Below are positions 24,611-31,815 of a stretch of DNA of 43,736 nt, in pieces (within the stretch, counting starts at the first letter, position 1; the number at the start of each line of letters is the position of its first letter). A program made the position numbers and the translations under genes. The notes under the pieces are model-generated. The model worked only from the letters and a program-made list of their open reading frames with translations, ran no database searches and had not been told where the DNA came from. Origin of the DNA: a virus; the IMG/VR virus record IMGVR_UViG_3300038418_000033, positions 1 to 43,736 of that record. The stretch is one strand, 5' to 3'.

Positions 24611-24706
24611 TTACTTCTTGAGGCGGCGGAGGATTCCCCACACGGCGAGGGCGATGAAACCTCCGGGGATGATGCAGGCGGCACATACGATGAGGGCTTT
24701 TTTCAT
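24611..24706 (-). CDS. 31-residue membrane peptide
   Basis: Short frame MKKALIVCAACIIPGGFIAL continuing to a basic end RRLKK. One hydrophobic helix with positive charges at both ends, as in small phage membrane peptides. The SD is poor, but the frame follows directly after the structured RNA at 24714, so its translation could depend on that structure. Confidence 0.45.
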   Translation of the reverse strand: MKKALIVCAACIIPGGFIALAVWGILRRLKK

Positions 24707-24713
24707 AAACGTA

Positions 24714-24826
24714 GAAGAGGGTCGGAGTCGGGGGTTTCAGTCGTTGACCGGCTGCGCCCCCGATGCTCCGCCCTCTTCACTTCGCCGGAAACCGCCGAAC
24801 CTGCTTTGGTGAAGCCCTTTCGGGCC
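24714..24826 (-). ncRNA. structured RNA leader or small RNA
   Basis: Three hairpins in a row in a gap with no other gene. 24714-24778 is a long stem: GAAGAGGG with CCCTCTTC, GGAG with CTCC and CGGGGG with CCCCCG, capped by a further CAGTC/GGCTG. 24782-24800 is a hairpin with arms TTCGGCGG and CCGGCGAA. 24813-24826 reads GGCCCGAAAGGGCTT on the - strand, a stem with a GAAA tetraloop, which points to the - strand as the functional one. CTTCAC/GTGAAG (24775-24780 with 24809-24814) can compete with the base of the first stem, so a two-state switch is possible. No known family recognised. Confidence 0.5.
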
Positions 24827-24834
24827 TCTGCATG

Positions 24835-24863
24835 TTAGAAGGAAGGGTCAGCATACCCGGCTA
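24835..24863 (-). repeat. 29-base intergenic repeat, copy 1
   Basis: The + strand TTAGAAGGAAG and CATACCCGGCTA frame six variable bases. Copies lie at 28229 and 28655. Each copy follows the stop codon of a - strand gene; here it is three bases after the large TerD-related gene. Confidence 0.6.
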
Positions 24864-24865
24864 AT

Positions 24866-27385
24866 TCAAAAAGCATAACCACAATCAGGACTGGAACAGT
24901 ACTCACCTTCTTGGCAATACCGTAAAGGTGAACCACACCTTGGGCACTTATCGCTTGTACTCGGCGGCGGCAACGGGATAATTTCCGGTGCATCCAGTGC
25001 CGCCAAGAGTTCCTGTGCAGCCGCCCATTTGCTGAGCGGTGAAGGCCCATTACAGGCAACATAGGTGGTTGTCAGGGTCTCACCCCGCAGGAGCCACTCG
25101 TTTAATTCCACTGTCTTCCGAGCCGCCTCCTGCTCTTCTTCGAGCCACTTCTCAGCCAATTTGCGAAGCTGTTCCTTGGTAATCACAAGTCTCCACTCCC
25201 GGCCAGACGCCCTTTGAACCTTTGCCTTTTTCGGGGCGTCTGCCATGAACTCGGAAGCCAGCTTTTCGGTCTCGTACTGGGTTCCGACCTTGGTGCTGAA
25301 CACCGTGTCGGCGTCCTTCGGCTTGTCTACAAGCTCGCCCCGAGCCTTGGCGTGCAAGTAGAGCAGGTCGTACACGGTTGCCTTGTTGACCTTCGAGAGC
25401 GCCTTGCCGATGAGCGCAATCGTGTCTTCATTGTTACGGACATTGATGCTGGCATAGCGGTTGACCGTAATTGCCATGTCGCACCAGATGACCTTCCGCT
25501 CCTCAAGGTCAAGGATGAGCGGGATACCTGCCTTCGCTTCCATAGTCAGGTCGGCCTTGTCTTCCACGGTGCGAGGGTCATACACTTCCCCGGACTGAGC
25601 TTCCTCCCGGAGCATCCAACCGGCGCAGCACTCGGGAACAGTGGAGAAAAACTGTCCCGTGAAGCTGTTGACGTTCATGACGATGTACCGGTAGCCGTTC
25701 GCCATCGCCCGCTTGATGTCAACGTCAATAAACTCGCTGGCACCATTCGGAGCCGAAGTGATGTCTCCCGAGTGACGGGCAAAGTTCTCCCAGAGGTTGT
25801 AGTAAGTGATAGCCCCGAGATTGCGCCAGTCAGACGAGTAACCCACGGCGGACAAGTCAATGTCCACCCGGTTGTTCCAACCATCCTTGTCGGCGTTCAT
25901 GTCGTGCCAGTGGATGAAGAACCGCACGGTATTCTTGTCGTTGAAGCCGAACGGAATGTGGCTTCCCCGGACAAGGGTCCGCATGGTCTTCGAGGCGGCT
26001 CGCTGGCTGAACGGCAACAGGTAGTTCTTTAGGTCCGGGTCCAGATACACCTTGCCCAACGACGGAAGCTCACTGAACCGCTTGCGGAGAACACGACGGA
26101 TGCCACGAGACACCCAACCGGACAGATACTCCGTGCGTCCGTCACCGGCCTTGCCAAATCCCGGCAGAGCGTCGATAGTCATGGCCTTTGCCACGTTTCC
26201 CTTGGGGAATACAGTACGCCGTCCCCCTTCGTCACGGTGGTCAAAGTGTGCCATCAACTGCAACAGCACGGGAGTGCCCGCCTTCGGAGCCACAGCCAAG
26301 AACTCCAAGAGAGCGTTCTTCTTGGATTCAAGGGTGCGGGCGGTGCGCATGAGATGGTCCAGACGCCGGGCAAACTCTCCCGGACGGTCCCGGAGCAGGT
26401 CCGCTGCCTCTACGACATGACCGGCACGTACAGCCTCTTCCACCTTCGACCGGAAGGTCTGCTTGGTGTTGTTGTTGCGGACGGCCTGAATTGCCTGAAA
26501 TGCCTTCTTGTACTTGTCCCAGTAGTCGCCGGGGTGGAGACGCTCGGAGAGCTTAATCCACCGGCCTTCCCACCGCATGATGTCTTCCTCAAGGTTGCCG
26601 CAGTTGTTCAACAGGGCGAGCAGCTTACGCCGCTCAGCACGCTTGAACTTGCGGAACTTGGTCGGCTCGGCGAGGGACACATCACCCCCGGATACCACTA
26701 CGGCGAGACGCAGTACGTCAGTGGCAGTCTTGAACCACGGCGACAGGTCCACGTCGGTGTCGAAGTACAGGGAGGCCAAGAAAGCAAGATTCTCCTTGTT
26801 CGGGATTTCCACGGGCGGGGCGCAGGCAAGCGCCAGGACCGGCACGAGGACCTTAAGGTCGGCCTTGTCGGTTTCGGACAGAGAGGTGTTGGCGGTAGCC
26901 AACTGCCGGGCGAGGGTGAACAAATCCTCGTCGCCGCCGAGATTGAGCACACGTAGCTGCACACGCTCGTTGAGCGGGTCCCGCTTGTCCTTGTGATAGC
27001 GGGGAAGCCAGATATAGTCCTTCTCCCCGATCACATCAGCGACCCAAACAGTGAAGTAATGGAAGATAGCGTTCAGATATAGCTCCGCCGCATCCATGTC
27101 GATGACCTGCTGAGGGAAGTTCGGATACATCGGGTTGTAGCGGTACACTCCCCGAAGCTTCTTGACGATTTCGAGGACGCCGTGGAACACTTCAAGGGCG
27201 TTACGCTCCGTGGTGTTGGAGAGCGCCGTGATGACCTTGGGGGCGAAGGTGTAACCGATGTCCTGTAAGTTGCGGTTCATCGTGGCGACGAACGCACGCC
27301 CGGCCCGGTTCTTCGTGCTGGCGGGCGGACAAATGACCAGATGCCGGTGACGGATTAGGATATCGTTCTTCTGTACGGTGTTCAT
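24866..27385 (-). CDS. large TerD-related protein (SCO0854/MXAN_6230-like)
   Basis: 839 residues. From memory of the family, the layout follows bacterial SCO0854/MXAN_6230 proteins: N-terminal RHRHLVICPP, a helical middle with KFKRAERRKLLALL, RWIKLSERLHPGDY and RPGEFARRLDHLMR, then VFPKGNVAKA. The C-terminal third is a TerD-like beta domain with VDIDLSAVGYSSDW, HSGDITSAPNGASEFIDVDI and VPECCAGWM; the acidic HSGD/EFID positions correspond to TerD's Ca-binding site. The end is a four-Cys zinc ribbon (CPRCGSPL, CSSPDC). The RING of the bacterial family is not seen. Such proteins belong to Ter stress-response gene sets. Its role in a phage is unknown. Confidence 0.75.
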   Translation of the reverse strand: MNTVQKNDILIRHRHLVICPPASTKNRAGRAFVATMNRNLQDIGYTFAPKVITALSNTTERNALEVFHGVLEIVKKLRGVYRYNPMYPNFPQQVIDMDAAELYLNAIFHYFTVWVADVIGEKDYIWLPRYHKDKRDPLNERVQLRVLNLGGDEDLFTLARQLATANTSLSETDKADLKVLVPVLALACAPPVEIPNKENLAFLASLYFDTDVDLSPWFKTATDVLRLAVVVSGGDVSLAEPTKFRKFKRAERRKLLALLNNCGNLEEDIMRWEGRWIKLSERLHPGDYWDKYKKAFQAIQAVRNNNTKQTFRSKVEEAVRAGHVVEAADLLRDRPGEFARRLDHLMRTARTLESKKNALLEFLAVAPKAGTPVLLQLMAHFDHRDEGGRRTVFPKGNVAKAMTIDALPGFGKAGDGRTEYLSGWVSRGIRRVLRKRFSELPSLGKVYLDPDLKNYLLPFSQRAASKTMRTLVRGSHIPFGFNDKNTVRFFIHWHDMNADKDGWNNRVDIDLSAVGYSSDWRNLGAITYYNLWENFARHSGDITSAPNGASEFIDVDIKRAMANGYRYIVMNVNSFTGQFFSTVPECCAGWMLREEAQSGEVYDPRTVEDKADLTMEAKAGIPLILDLEERKVIWCDMAITVNRYASINVRNNEDTIALIGKALSKVNKATVYDLLYLHAKARGELVDKPKDADTVFSTKVGTQYETEKLASEFMADAPKKAKVQRASGREWRLVITKEQLRKLAEKWLEEEQEAARKTVELNEWLLRGETLTTTYVACNGPSPLSKWAAAQELLAALDAPEIIPLPPPSTSDKCPRCGSPLRYCQEGEYCSSPDCGYAF

Positions 27386-27394
27386 GACTACCTC

Positions 27395-27793
27395 CTACCA
27401 CAGGAAATAACTGCTCTCTGGTCGTGGACTCGCTGTAAATGGCGAAGCACTCCACAACAAACCTTCTTGGCGCTTAAGGGTCTTTATCCGCCCCATTCCC
27501 ACTTCTTTTTCAAGCTGCCACTGAACTTTTCGATAACTGGAGCGAAGCCGCTCAACTTCTCCAAGGCCGGGAGCCTCCAACGCCGCCCATTGACCCAAAC
27601 CACTTAATGTGTTCGTTTCCCGGATGCGGCGAATGTACATGCGCTTCGCCCTAATGTAACTTTTCAGGCGACTCAAAAACTCTGACTCCAAAGGCAGAAG
27701 ACTCGCCAAGAGGGAATTAACTAGCTTTTCCATTCCCTCTGGCGAGTCCGCCCTGAGTGCGACCTCTTGCTGAATTGAATCAAGCAAACTCAT
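27395..27793 (-). CDS. hypothetical helical protein
   Basis: 132 residues from ATG 27793, overlapping the previous gene's end by 14 bases. Long helices rich in Leu, Arg and Glu (LVNSLLASLLPLESEFLSRL) suggest a coiled coil. It ends ten bases before the TerD-related gene's start, so the three genes 28148, 27793 and 27385 probably form one transcript. Confidence 0.65.
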   Translation of the reverse strand: MSLLDSIQQEVALRADSPEGMEKLVNSLLASLLPLESEFLSRLKSYIRAKRMYIRRIRETNTLSGLGQWAALEAPGLGEVERLRSSYRKVQWQLEKEVGMGRIKTLKRQEGLLWSASPFTASPRPESSYFLW

Positions 27794-28148
27794 AGAGTTT
27801 CTTGAAGTCGCTCTCCGTGAACGCCTTCTCCAAAGCCTTCTGGAGGGACTCGATTTCCTCACGGAGTTTGTTCATGGTGTCCACCTGCTGCTTCGTGAAC
27901 ACGGGGTCTGTGGTGGGCGCACCCGCTGAGTTATACGTCACGGTGCCCTGTTTTTCCGCCTTCTTGAGTTCCTTGTACTTGTCTTCGACCTTGCCGAGGA
28001 CACTCAGGACGGCGACCTTGCGCTTTTCGATTTCTTCGTCCACCAGCTTATTCACGACAAGGTTGCGAACCTGCGTGCCGGAACCGGCAAGCCTTTCCAC
28101 AACATCCTTGCGCAGAATGACGCTGGGTGCTGGATTACCTTCTGACAT
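27780..28148 (-). CDS. hypothetical coiled-coil protein
   Basis: 122 residues from ATG 28148 (SD GGGGAGG). Predicted mostly helical: VVNKLVDEEIEKRK, VEDKYKELKKAEK, then MNKLREEIESLQKALEKA. A scaffold or adaptor role upstream of the TerD-related gene is possible but not shown. Confidence 0.65.
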   Translation of the reverse strand: MSEGNPAPSVILRKDVVERLAGSGTQVRNLVVNKLVDEEIEKRKVAVLSVLGKVEDKYKELKKAEKQGTVTYNSAGAPTTDPVFTKQQVDTMNKLREEIESLQKALEKAFTESDFKKLYEFA

Positions 28149-28228
28149 GTGCCTCCCCAATCGTGCTTTAGTTTTTCTTGCAGGAACGGAGCCGGAAATC
28201 AGAAGAGCTAGTTTTTCACCATTGAAAG

Positions 28229-28257
28229 TTAGAAGGAAGCGCTCCCATACCCGGCTA
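28229..28257 (-). repeat. 29-base intergenic repeat, copy 2
   Basis: TTAGAAGGAAG, CGCTCC, CATACCCGGCTA on the + strand. On the - strand TTCAGTATCAT precedes it, matching CTCAGTATTAT before copy 3. The rest of the 28149-28288 gap shows no gene. Confidence 0.6.
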
Positions 28258-28288
28258 CCACTTGTATGATACTGAAAATTCCGAAAAC

Positions 28289-28594
28289 TTAGAGGTGCTT
28301 GCGCCTGTCTTTTTTCACTTCCACATTGCGCTTGCGCCTGTCTTTCTTAACCTCAACGTGGGGGGTCGTAATCACAATTGAGTGCTGCCCACGTATCGGG
28401 TCAAACCAGAAAACATCCTTGATGAGGTGCCCTTCGAGACCGGACTTGAACTTGCACACGGCGTCCTTCTTGTCCTTAGCCTCAATGATGGTGTAGATGT
28501 CGAAGAGCCGCTTGCTGTCCTTAAAGCGTATCCCCCGGAGTTGAGCCAGATACAATCCCCGCTTTTTCAACCCGTGGGTCTTGCTGACCTTCAT
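28289..28594 (-). CDS. hypothetical protein with tandem C-terminal repeat
   Basis: 101 residues from ATG 28594 (SD GAGGTG). The body is alpha/beta (DIYTIIEAKDKKDAVCKF, DVFWFDPIRGQHS), perhaps a small RNA-binding or regulatory fold. The C-terminus is a tandem duplication of VEVKKDRRK, visible in the DNA as two adjacent near-identical copies of about 33 bases, giving a very basic tail. Confidence 0.65.
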   Translation of the reverse strand: MKVSKTHGLKKRGLYLAQLRGIRFKDSKRLFDIYTIIEAKDKKDAVCKFKSGLEGHLIKDVFWFDPIRGQHSIVITTPHVEVKKDRRKRNVEVKKDRRKHL

Positions 28595-28654
28595 AAGCAC
28601 CTCAAAACATCCCGAGGAAAGCGAAGGAGCTAGGGTTTGATTAGGCGTCAAATT

Positions 28655-28684
28655 TTAGAAGGAAGCGCCTTCATACCCTCGGCG
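28655..28684 (-). repeat. 30-base intergenic repeat, copy 3
   Basis: TTAGAAGGAAG, CGCCTT, CATACCCTCGGCGA on the + strand. On the - strand GAAGG and CCTTC can form a small hairpin, but this is not conserved in the other two copies. Confidence 0.6.
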
Positions 28685-28706
28685 ATGCAAAGAATAATAC
28701 TGAGCT

Positions 28707-29105
28707 TTAGTGCTTTTCATCGGGATATAGCCGAAGTTTCTTACCGGCCAATACCTCGATTCGTTCCCGATACAAAATCTTGCCGTAGTCATCTTCAATC
28801 TGAATGGTGTGCGACCCGGCCTTGAGCCAAAACTTCCGCAAGGTGCCGGTCATTCCGGCGAATCCCCCGTCCACGATAACCCGGTTACCCACCTTGGTGG
28901 TTTTTATCTCCACCCTGCCAGCGGCGGCAACCACGATGTAGTTGTTCCCCCACGGGGGAACGCAGTTGATGCCGAAGCACTGCGCCGGGTAAGCCACAGG
29001 TCCATAGTAGAAGACGTAGTGCGGGTGACCCCACCAAGCCGAAGCCGGGACACTGACCGCAAGTACCAGTACTAACGCTGCAATAAACTTTGAGAGCTTG
29101 TTCAT
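28707..29105 (-). CDS. secreted PEGA-like protein
   Basis: 132 residues from ATG 29105 (SD GGAGGT). A clear Sec signal peptide (MNKLSKFIAALVLVLAVSVP then ASA before WW) is followed by an aromatic linker and a beta-sandwich resembling PEGA domains: RVEIKTTKVGNRVIVDG, FWLKAGSHTIQIED, then EVLAGKKLRLYP. It would act outside the cytoplasm of the infected cell, perhaps on the envelope. The specific role is unknown. Confidence 0.75.
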   Translation of the reverse strand: MNKLSKFIAALVLVLAVSVPASAWWGHPHYVFYYGPVAYPAQCFGINCVPPWGNNYIVVAAAGRVEIKTTKVGNRVIVDGGFAGMTGTLRKFWLKAGSHTIQIEDDYGKILYRERIEVLAGKKLRLYPDEKH

Positions 29106-29121
29106 GTGAACCTCCACACCA

Positions 29122-29880
29122 TTAGATACGGGAGACCAAACCACTGTTATCGTCGTTTCGTCGTTTCATTCTTTTCATCATTCTGCGGACCGCCGTCTCG
29201 GTGACTCCAAGCTCTATCGCCACGGCGATGTTGTTGGAAGCCTCTACTCGGCGTTTGAGTTCTTCATAGGATGGCCAAAAAGCCTTGCAATTCAACCCAA
29301 CCCGGTCGTGCCCGGCACAGCTTTTGCATTTTTTAGACGGCTTGCTAACCCTCTTCCCGCAAGCAGAACAATACCGATAGATGTTCACCCCCCTATTATT
29401 CCTTCCCGTGAAAGTAGAACTCTGACTGTCGCAGTTAGGGCAAAGTAGACGCAAGTTGCCTATTCGGTTGTCGTTGTTCACACCATTGATATGGTCAAGA
29501 CGGAGCACTAATGGTCTGCCGTTCCACTCAGGGAGAAGTCCGCACTCAAAGCACTTGTTCTCAAGCAGACCGTCGTGGAGCAACCGGCGTTTAAGTTGGC
29601 ACCTGCTGTAAGGTGAATTTTCTACTAGAACGGTATCTAATGGTACAGCTTTGCGGTGCCCGCCTGAACCTTTCCTATTTCCTAGACCTCTGGGAATATG
29701 GGAAATGTCTAGACCATCTTCTTTGACCCTCCGAAGCACGGTATGGAAGTTCCCGCCGATATTCCTAAGACCGCAACGACTTACCATCTCCCTAATGGTT
29801 CTAGATGTGCGGACAATCTCCGTAAATTCCTCAGATGGAATAAACCAGATTCGACTACGTTTTTTTCTCTTTAGACTCAT
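29122..29880 (-). CDS. HNH homing endonuclease
   Basis: 252 residues from ATG 29880. CFECGLLPEWNGRPL, LRLDHINGVNNDN, IGNLRLLCPNCDSQ is a textbook HNH with zinc Cys pairs. A second four-Cys knuckle (YCSACGK, CKSCAG) and a C-terminal helix-turn-helix (NNIAVAIELGVTETAVRRMM) would read DNA. It borders the tRNA cluster. An inverted repeat surrounds the start codon. TTG 29901 is a weaker alternative start. Confidence 0.88.
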   Translation of the reverse strand: MSLKRKKRSRIWFIPSEEFTEIVRTSRTIREMVSRCGLRNIGGNFHTVLRRVKEDGLDISHIPRGLGNRKGSGGHRKAVPLDTVLVENSPYSRCQLKRRLLHDGLLENKCFECGLLPEWNGRPLVLRLDHINGVNNDNRIGNLRLLCPNCDSQSSTFTGRNNRGVNIYRYCSACGKRVSKPSKKCKSCAGHDRVGLNCKAFWPSYEELKRRVEASNNIAVAIELGVTETAVRRMMKRMKRRNDDNSGLVSRI

Positions 29881-29889
29881 ACTAAAGAG
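29867..29889 (-). promoter_or_regulatory. start-codon hairpin of HNH gene 29880
   Basis: CTCTTTAG and CTAAAGAG pair perfectly over eight bases around a seven-base loop that contains the ATG. No good SD is seen upstream. Confidence 0.55.
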
Positions 29890-29932
29890 ATACGAAGTCA
29901 AGGTACGAAAAATTATAAATTATTGAAAACTT

Positions 29933-30010
29933 TGGTTCCAGAGGGAGGACTCGAACCTCCAGTCTCAACGGGTTCAAAGCCCGGCGTGTTACCAATTACA
30001 CTACTCTGGA
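29933..30010 (-). tRNA. tRNA-Gln (anticodon TTG)
   Basis: Acceptor TCCAGAG/CTCTGGA, discriminator A and encoded CCA. D-arm GTGTAATTGGTAACAC. The anticodon loop CTTTGAA gives TTG. The T-arm is GGAGG TTCGAGT CCTCC. One mismatch at the outer end of the anticodon stem. Confidence 0.85.
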
Positions 30011-30017
30011 ATAAAGC

Positions 30018-30105
30018 TGGATGGGAAGGAGGGACTCGAACCCTCACAAGCATTTACTGTCTCCTGATTCAAAGTCAGGCGTGTTACCAATTACACCACT
30101 TCCCA
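30018..30105 (-). tRNA. tRNA with Gln anticodon (TTG) and long variable arm
   Basis: Acceptor TGGGAAG/CTTCCCA, T73, encoded CCA. The D-arm is identical to the neighbouring tRNA-Gln, and the anticodon stem CCTGA/TCAGG is perfect with loop CTTTGAA. A 17-base variable region with a possible ACAG/TTGT stem makes it class II, which is not expected for Gln. Probably a diverged duplicate of the first. Confidence 0.8.
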
Positions 30106-30144
30106 ATCTATGTCAAACGCATCAAAAATGGTGCATTTGGAAAC

Positions 30145-30230
30145 TGGAGCCGGGTGCGGGATTTTAACCCACGTGGGATTTCTCCGCCTGCTTACAGGAC
30201 AGGTGCCATCGTACACTAGGCTAACCCGGC
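30145..30230 (-). tRNA. class II tRNA, anticodon read as TGT (Thr)
   Basis: Acceptor GCCGGGT/ACCCGGC with encoded CCA, T-loop TTAAAAT, variable arm GGA-GAAA-TCC. The anticodon stem CCTGT/GCAGG leaves loop CCTGTAA, which by position gives TGT but has C instead of U at 33. A GTA (Tyr) reading would fit the variable arm but breaks the stem. Identity is uncertain. Confidence 0.65.
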
Positions 30231-30682
30231 TAACGACCGATACCACCACTTCTACATGCTCTACAAAATCTCTGGACTCCCGAGGGTTGCCACTTATTAA
30301 GATTGAACAATCCCTTACCCAGAAACTTTTTATGTCCATAGCACCATGCTTCTCCTTCTGGTGCTGTGTTTACATGATTAATTCTAGCTCTTTCTAGTTG
30401 TTCTCTTAACTTGGGAATATTCCTTCGTGCCGCCCTAATGTTGCATGACTTGTGAGAAAAGGCAATGTTACCTAAATCCCAAAACAGGTCAGGCGACATA
30501 TCCAGCCAAGGTTTCTTGTGTTCAATAGAGAACTGAGCGGCGTTCTCAATCTTTTTGCCACATTGAAAGCAGCTATCCAAATTAAGTTGCTTCGCCATAT
30601 GGAAAAGTAGTTGCTTCAACAACCTTCCACTTGCTGTTCCAAAAGGCATCCCCAACTGATTTCTTACCTTATAGTGGTCCAT
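30230..30682 (-). CDS. HNH endonuclease in tRNA cluster
   Basis: 150 residues. CFQCGKKI, FSIEHKKPW, LGNIAFSHKSCNIRAARR is an HNH core; the C-terminal part adds WCYGHKKF...FCRACRSGG, a second possible zinc site. The stop overlaps the first base of the tRNA at 30145-30230, so it is inserted flush against a tRNA gene. The SD GGGGTGGAG lies in a hairpin. Confidence 0.82.
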   Translation of the reverse strand: MDHYKVRNQLGMPFGTASGRLLKQLLFHMAKQLNLDSCFQCGKKIENAAQFSIEHKKPWLDMSPDLFWDLGNIAFSHKSCNIRAARRNIPKLREQLERARINHVNTAPEGEAWCYGHKKFLGKGLFNLNKWQPSGVQRFCRACRSGGIGR

Positions 30683-30683
30683 A

Positions 30684-30706
30684 CTCCACCCCCAATAAAG
30701 GTGGAG
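30684..30706 (-). promoter_or_regulatory. RBS-occluding hairpin of HNH gene 30682
   Basis: On the - strand CTCCACC pairs perfectly with GGTGGAG (seven pairs, nine-base loop). The SD is inside the 3' arm, one base before the ATG. Confidence 0.65.
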
Positions 30707-30765
30707 ATAGTTGAGAATTTGGGAATTACAGTTGTCTCCATTCTAAAAAAATACTCAATAAAACT

Positions 30766-30840
30766 TGGAGCCCAAGGTCAGAATCGAACTGACGACCCCT
30801 CCCTTACCAAGGGAATGCTCTACCACTGAGCTACGAGGGC
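30766..30840 (-). tRNA. tRNA-Thr (anticodon GGT)
   Basis: D-arm GCTCAGTGGTAGAGC, anticodon loop TTGGTAA, T-arm GTCAG TTCGATT CTGAC, encoded CCA. The acceptor GCCCTCG/CTTGGGC has two mismatches, so the tRNA may be weak or edited. Confidence 0.85.
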
Positions 30841-30846
30841 TAAAAA

Positions 30847-30922
30847 TGGAGCCGATGAGCGGCCCTGACCCGCTGACCTCTCGCTTACGAGGCGAGTGCT
30901 CTGCCACCTGAGCTACATCGGC
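30847..30922 (-). tRNA. tRNA-Thr (anticodon CGT)
   Basis: Acceptor GCCGATG/CATCGGC, T73, encoded CCA. The anticodon stem CTCGC/GCGAG is perfect with loop CTCGTAA. The T-loop is GTCAGGG instead of TTC-type, which is unusual. Confidence 0.82.
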
Positions 30923-30972
30923 ATAGGGACGCCCCGAGGGCGACCCCAACTCCTCCCACTATGGTGGGTGAG

Positions 30973-31815
30973 CTAAAAACTTGGTCCAGTCGGGAAGAGT
31001 CGAACTTCCGTTGTGCGATTATCAGTCGCAAGTTCTACCGTTGAACTAAGACTGGTCTTCAAATTTCCGTGTCTTACAAGCGCACGGAACTTCCCGGAAC
31101 AAGACTGGTTGCAAAACTTCAACTTTCCTTCTTCGTGAGGACGGTCTTTTAGCTCTTGATGGCAGAATCCGCACTCTGCTAGTTTACACGCCTCGGCTGT
31201 CATTCCACCATGTCGCTCCAAAAGTGCCTTACAGCGACGATAGTTTAAGGCATTGCGATTCTTCCCAAGAGACTCCAAGGCTGCGCCAATGCTACGAGTC
31301 TCAAGTAGAGCTACTAAAAGCCGCTCATCAGTTATTTCGTAATCGCCTTTCCTATGACCCCTTCCCCTTCCTTTACCACAGTATGTCGGCGTCTGGCTGT
31401 GGCAATTAGGGCATAGACCTCGAAGGTTCTCACGCTGATTATTTTGCGTATCCCCGTCAGCATGGTCAACCTGCAACGTCAGAGGAGTTCCCATCCACTC
31501 CTTAATTCCACAACGAGAGCAAGCCTTGTCTTGCTCAACGATAACCCGTTTCTTCTTGCTCTCAACGGTCAAGGAATCAAAATCCGCTTCCAACAACTGT
31601 CTAAGCTTGGTTTGGCTTGAGCGCCGACCCGCTCTTTCCCTGGCCTCCTGACTTACCTTATGACCATAAAGCTTAAGGGATATTTTTTTGTTCTTCTCCT
31701 TCCGATTCTGTGTTGAAACAAAATTTCTAGCACAAAACTCGGAACAGAACCGCCCTGACCCATACGACCCATCATGCTCTTTCTTGCACTTCTCGTTCTC
31801 ACATTGAACCACCAT
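30973..31815 (-). CDS. HNH homing endonuclease whose ORF runs through a tRNA gene
   Basis: 280 residues. CSRCGIKEWMGTPLTL, QVDHADGDTQNNQ, LRGLCPNCHSQT is a clear HNH; N-terminal CENEKCKK and C-terminal CGFCHQEL...CNQSCSGKF are further zinc knuckles. A helix-turn-helix-like stretch lies between. The last 28 or so residues are encoded by the tRNA-Ile gene on the same strand, so the mRNA or tRNA processing must compete. The SD AGGAG is partly inside a large hairpin. Confidence 0.85.
   Translation of the reverse strand: MVVQCENEKCKKEHDGSYGSGRFCSEFCARNFVSTQNRKEKNKKISLKLYGHKVSQEARERAGRRSSQTKLRQLLEADFDSLTVESKKKRVIVEQDKACSRCGIKEWMGTPLTLQVDHADGDTQNNQRENLRGLCPNCHSQTPTYCGKGRGRGHRKGDYEITDERLLVALLETRSIGAALESLGKNRNALNYRRCKALLERHGGMTAEACKLAECGFCHQELKDRPHEEGKLKFCNQSCSGKFRALVRHGNLKTSLSSTVELATDNRTTEVRLFPTGPSF
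30982..31055 (-). tRNA. tRNA-Ile (anticodon GAT)
   Basis: Acceptor CCAGTCT/CGACTGG (one mismatch), A73, encoded CCA; D-arm GTTCAACGGTAGAAC; anticodon stem TGCGA/TCGCA with loop CTGATAA; T-arm GGAAG TTCGACT CTTCC. It lies wholly within the 3' end of the HNH ORF at 30973-31815. Confidence 0.88.

Noticed and set aside
25214-26032. 272-residue + strand ORF opposite the TerD-related gene
   Set aside because: Antisense shadow in a GC-rich codon context, no SD, low-complexity Val/His composition.
24866-27385. Ro60/TROVE protein with nearby Y RNA
   Set aside because: The size and neighbouring structured RNA suggested it at first, but the motifs (RPGEFARRLDHL, VDIDLSA, HSGDITSAP) fit the TerD-related SCO0854/MXAN_6230 layout, and the RNA lacks recognisable Y RNA features.
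28286-28356. CRISPR-like short repeats
   Set aside because: Only two adjacent copies of about 33 bases, both in frame and coding for the tandem VEVKKDRRK tail; no spacers.
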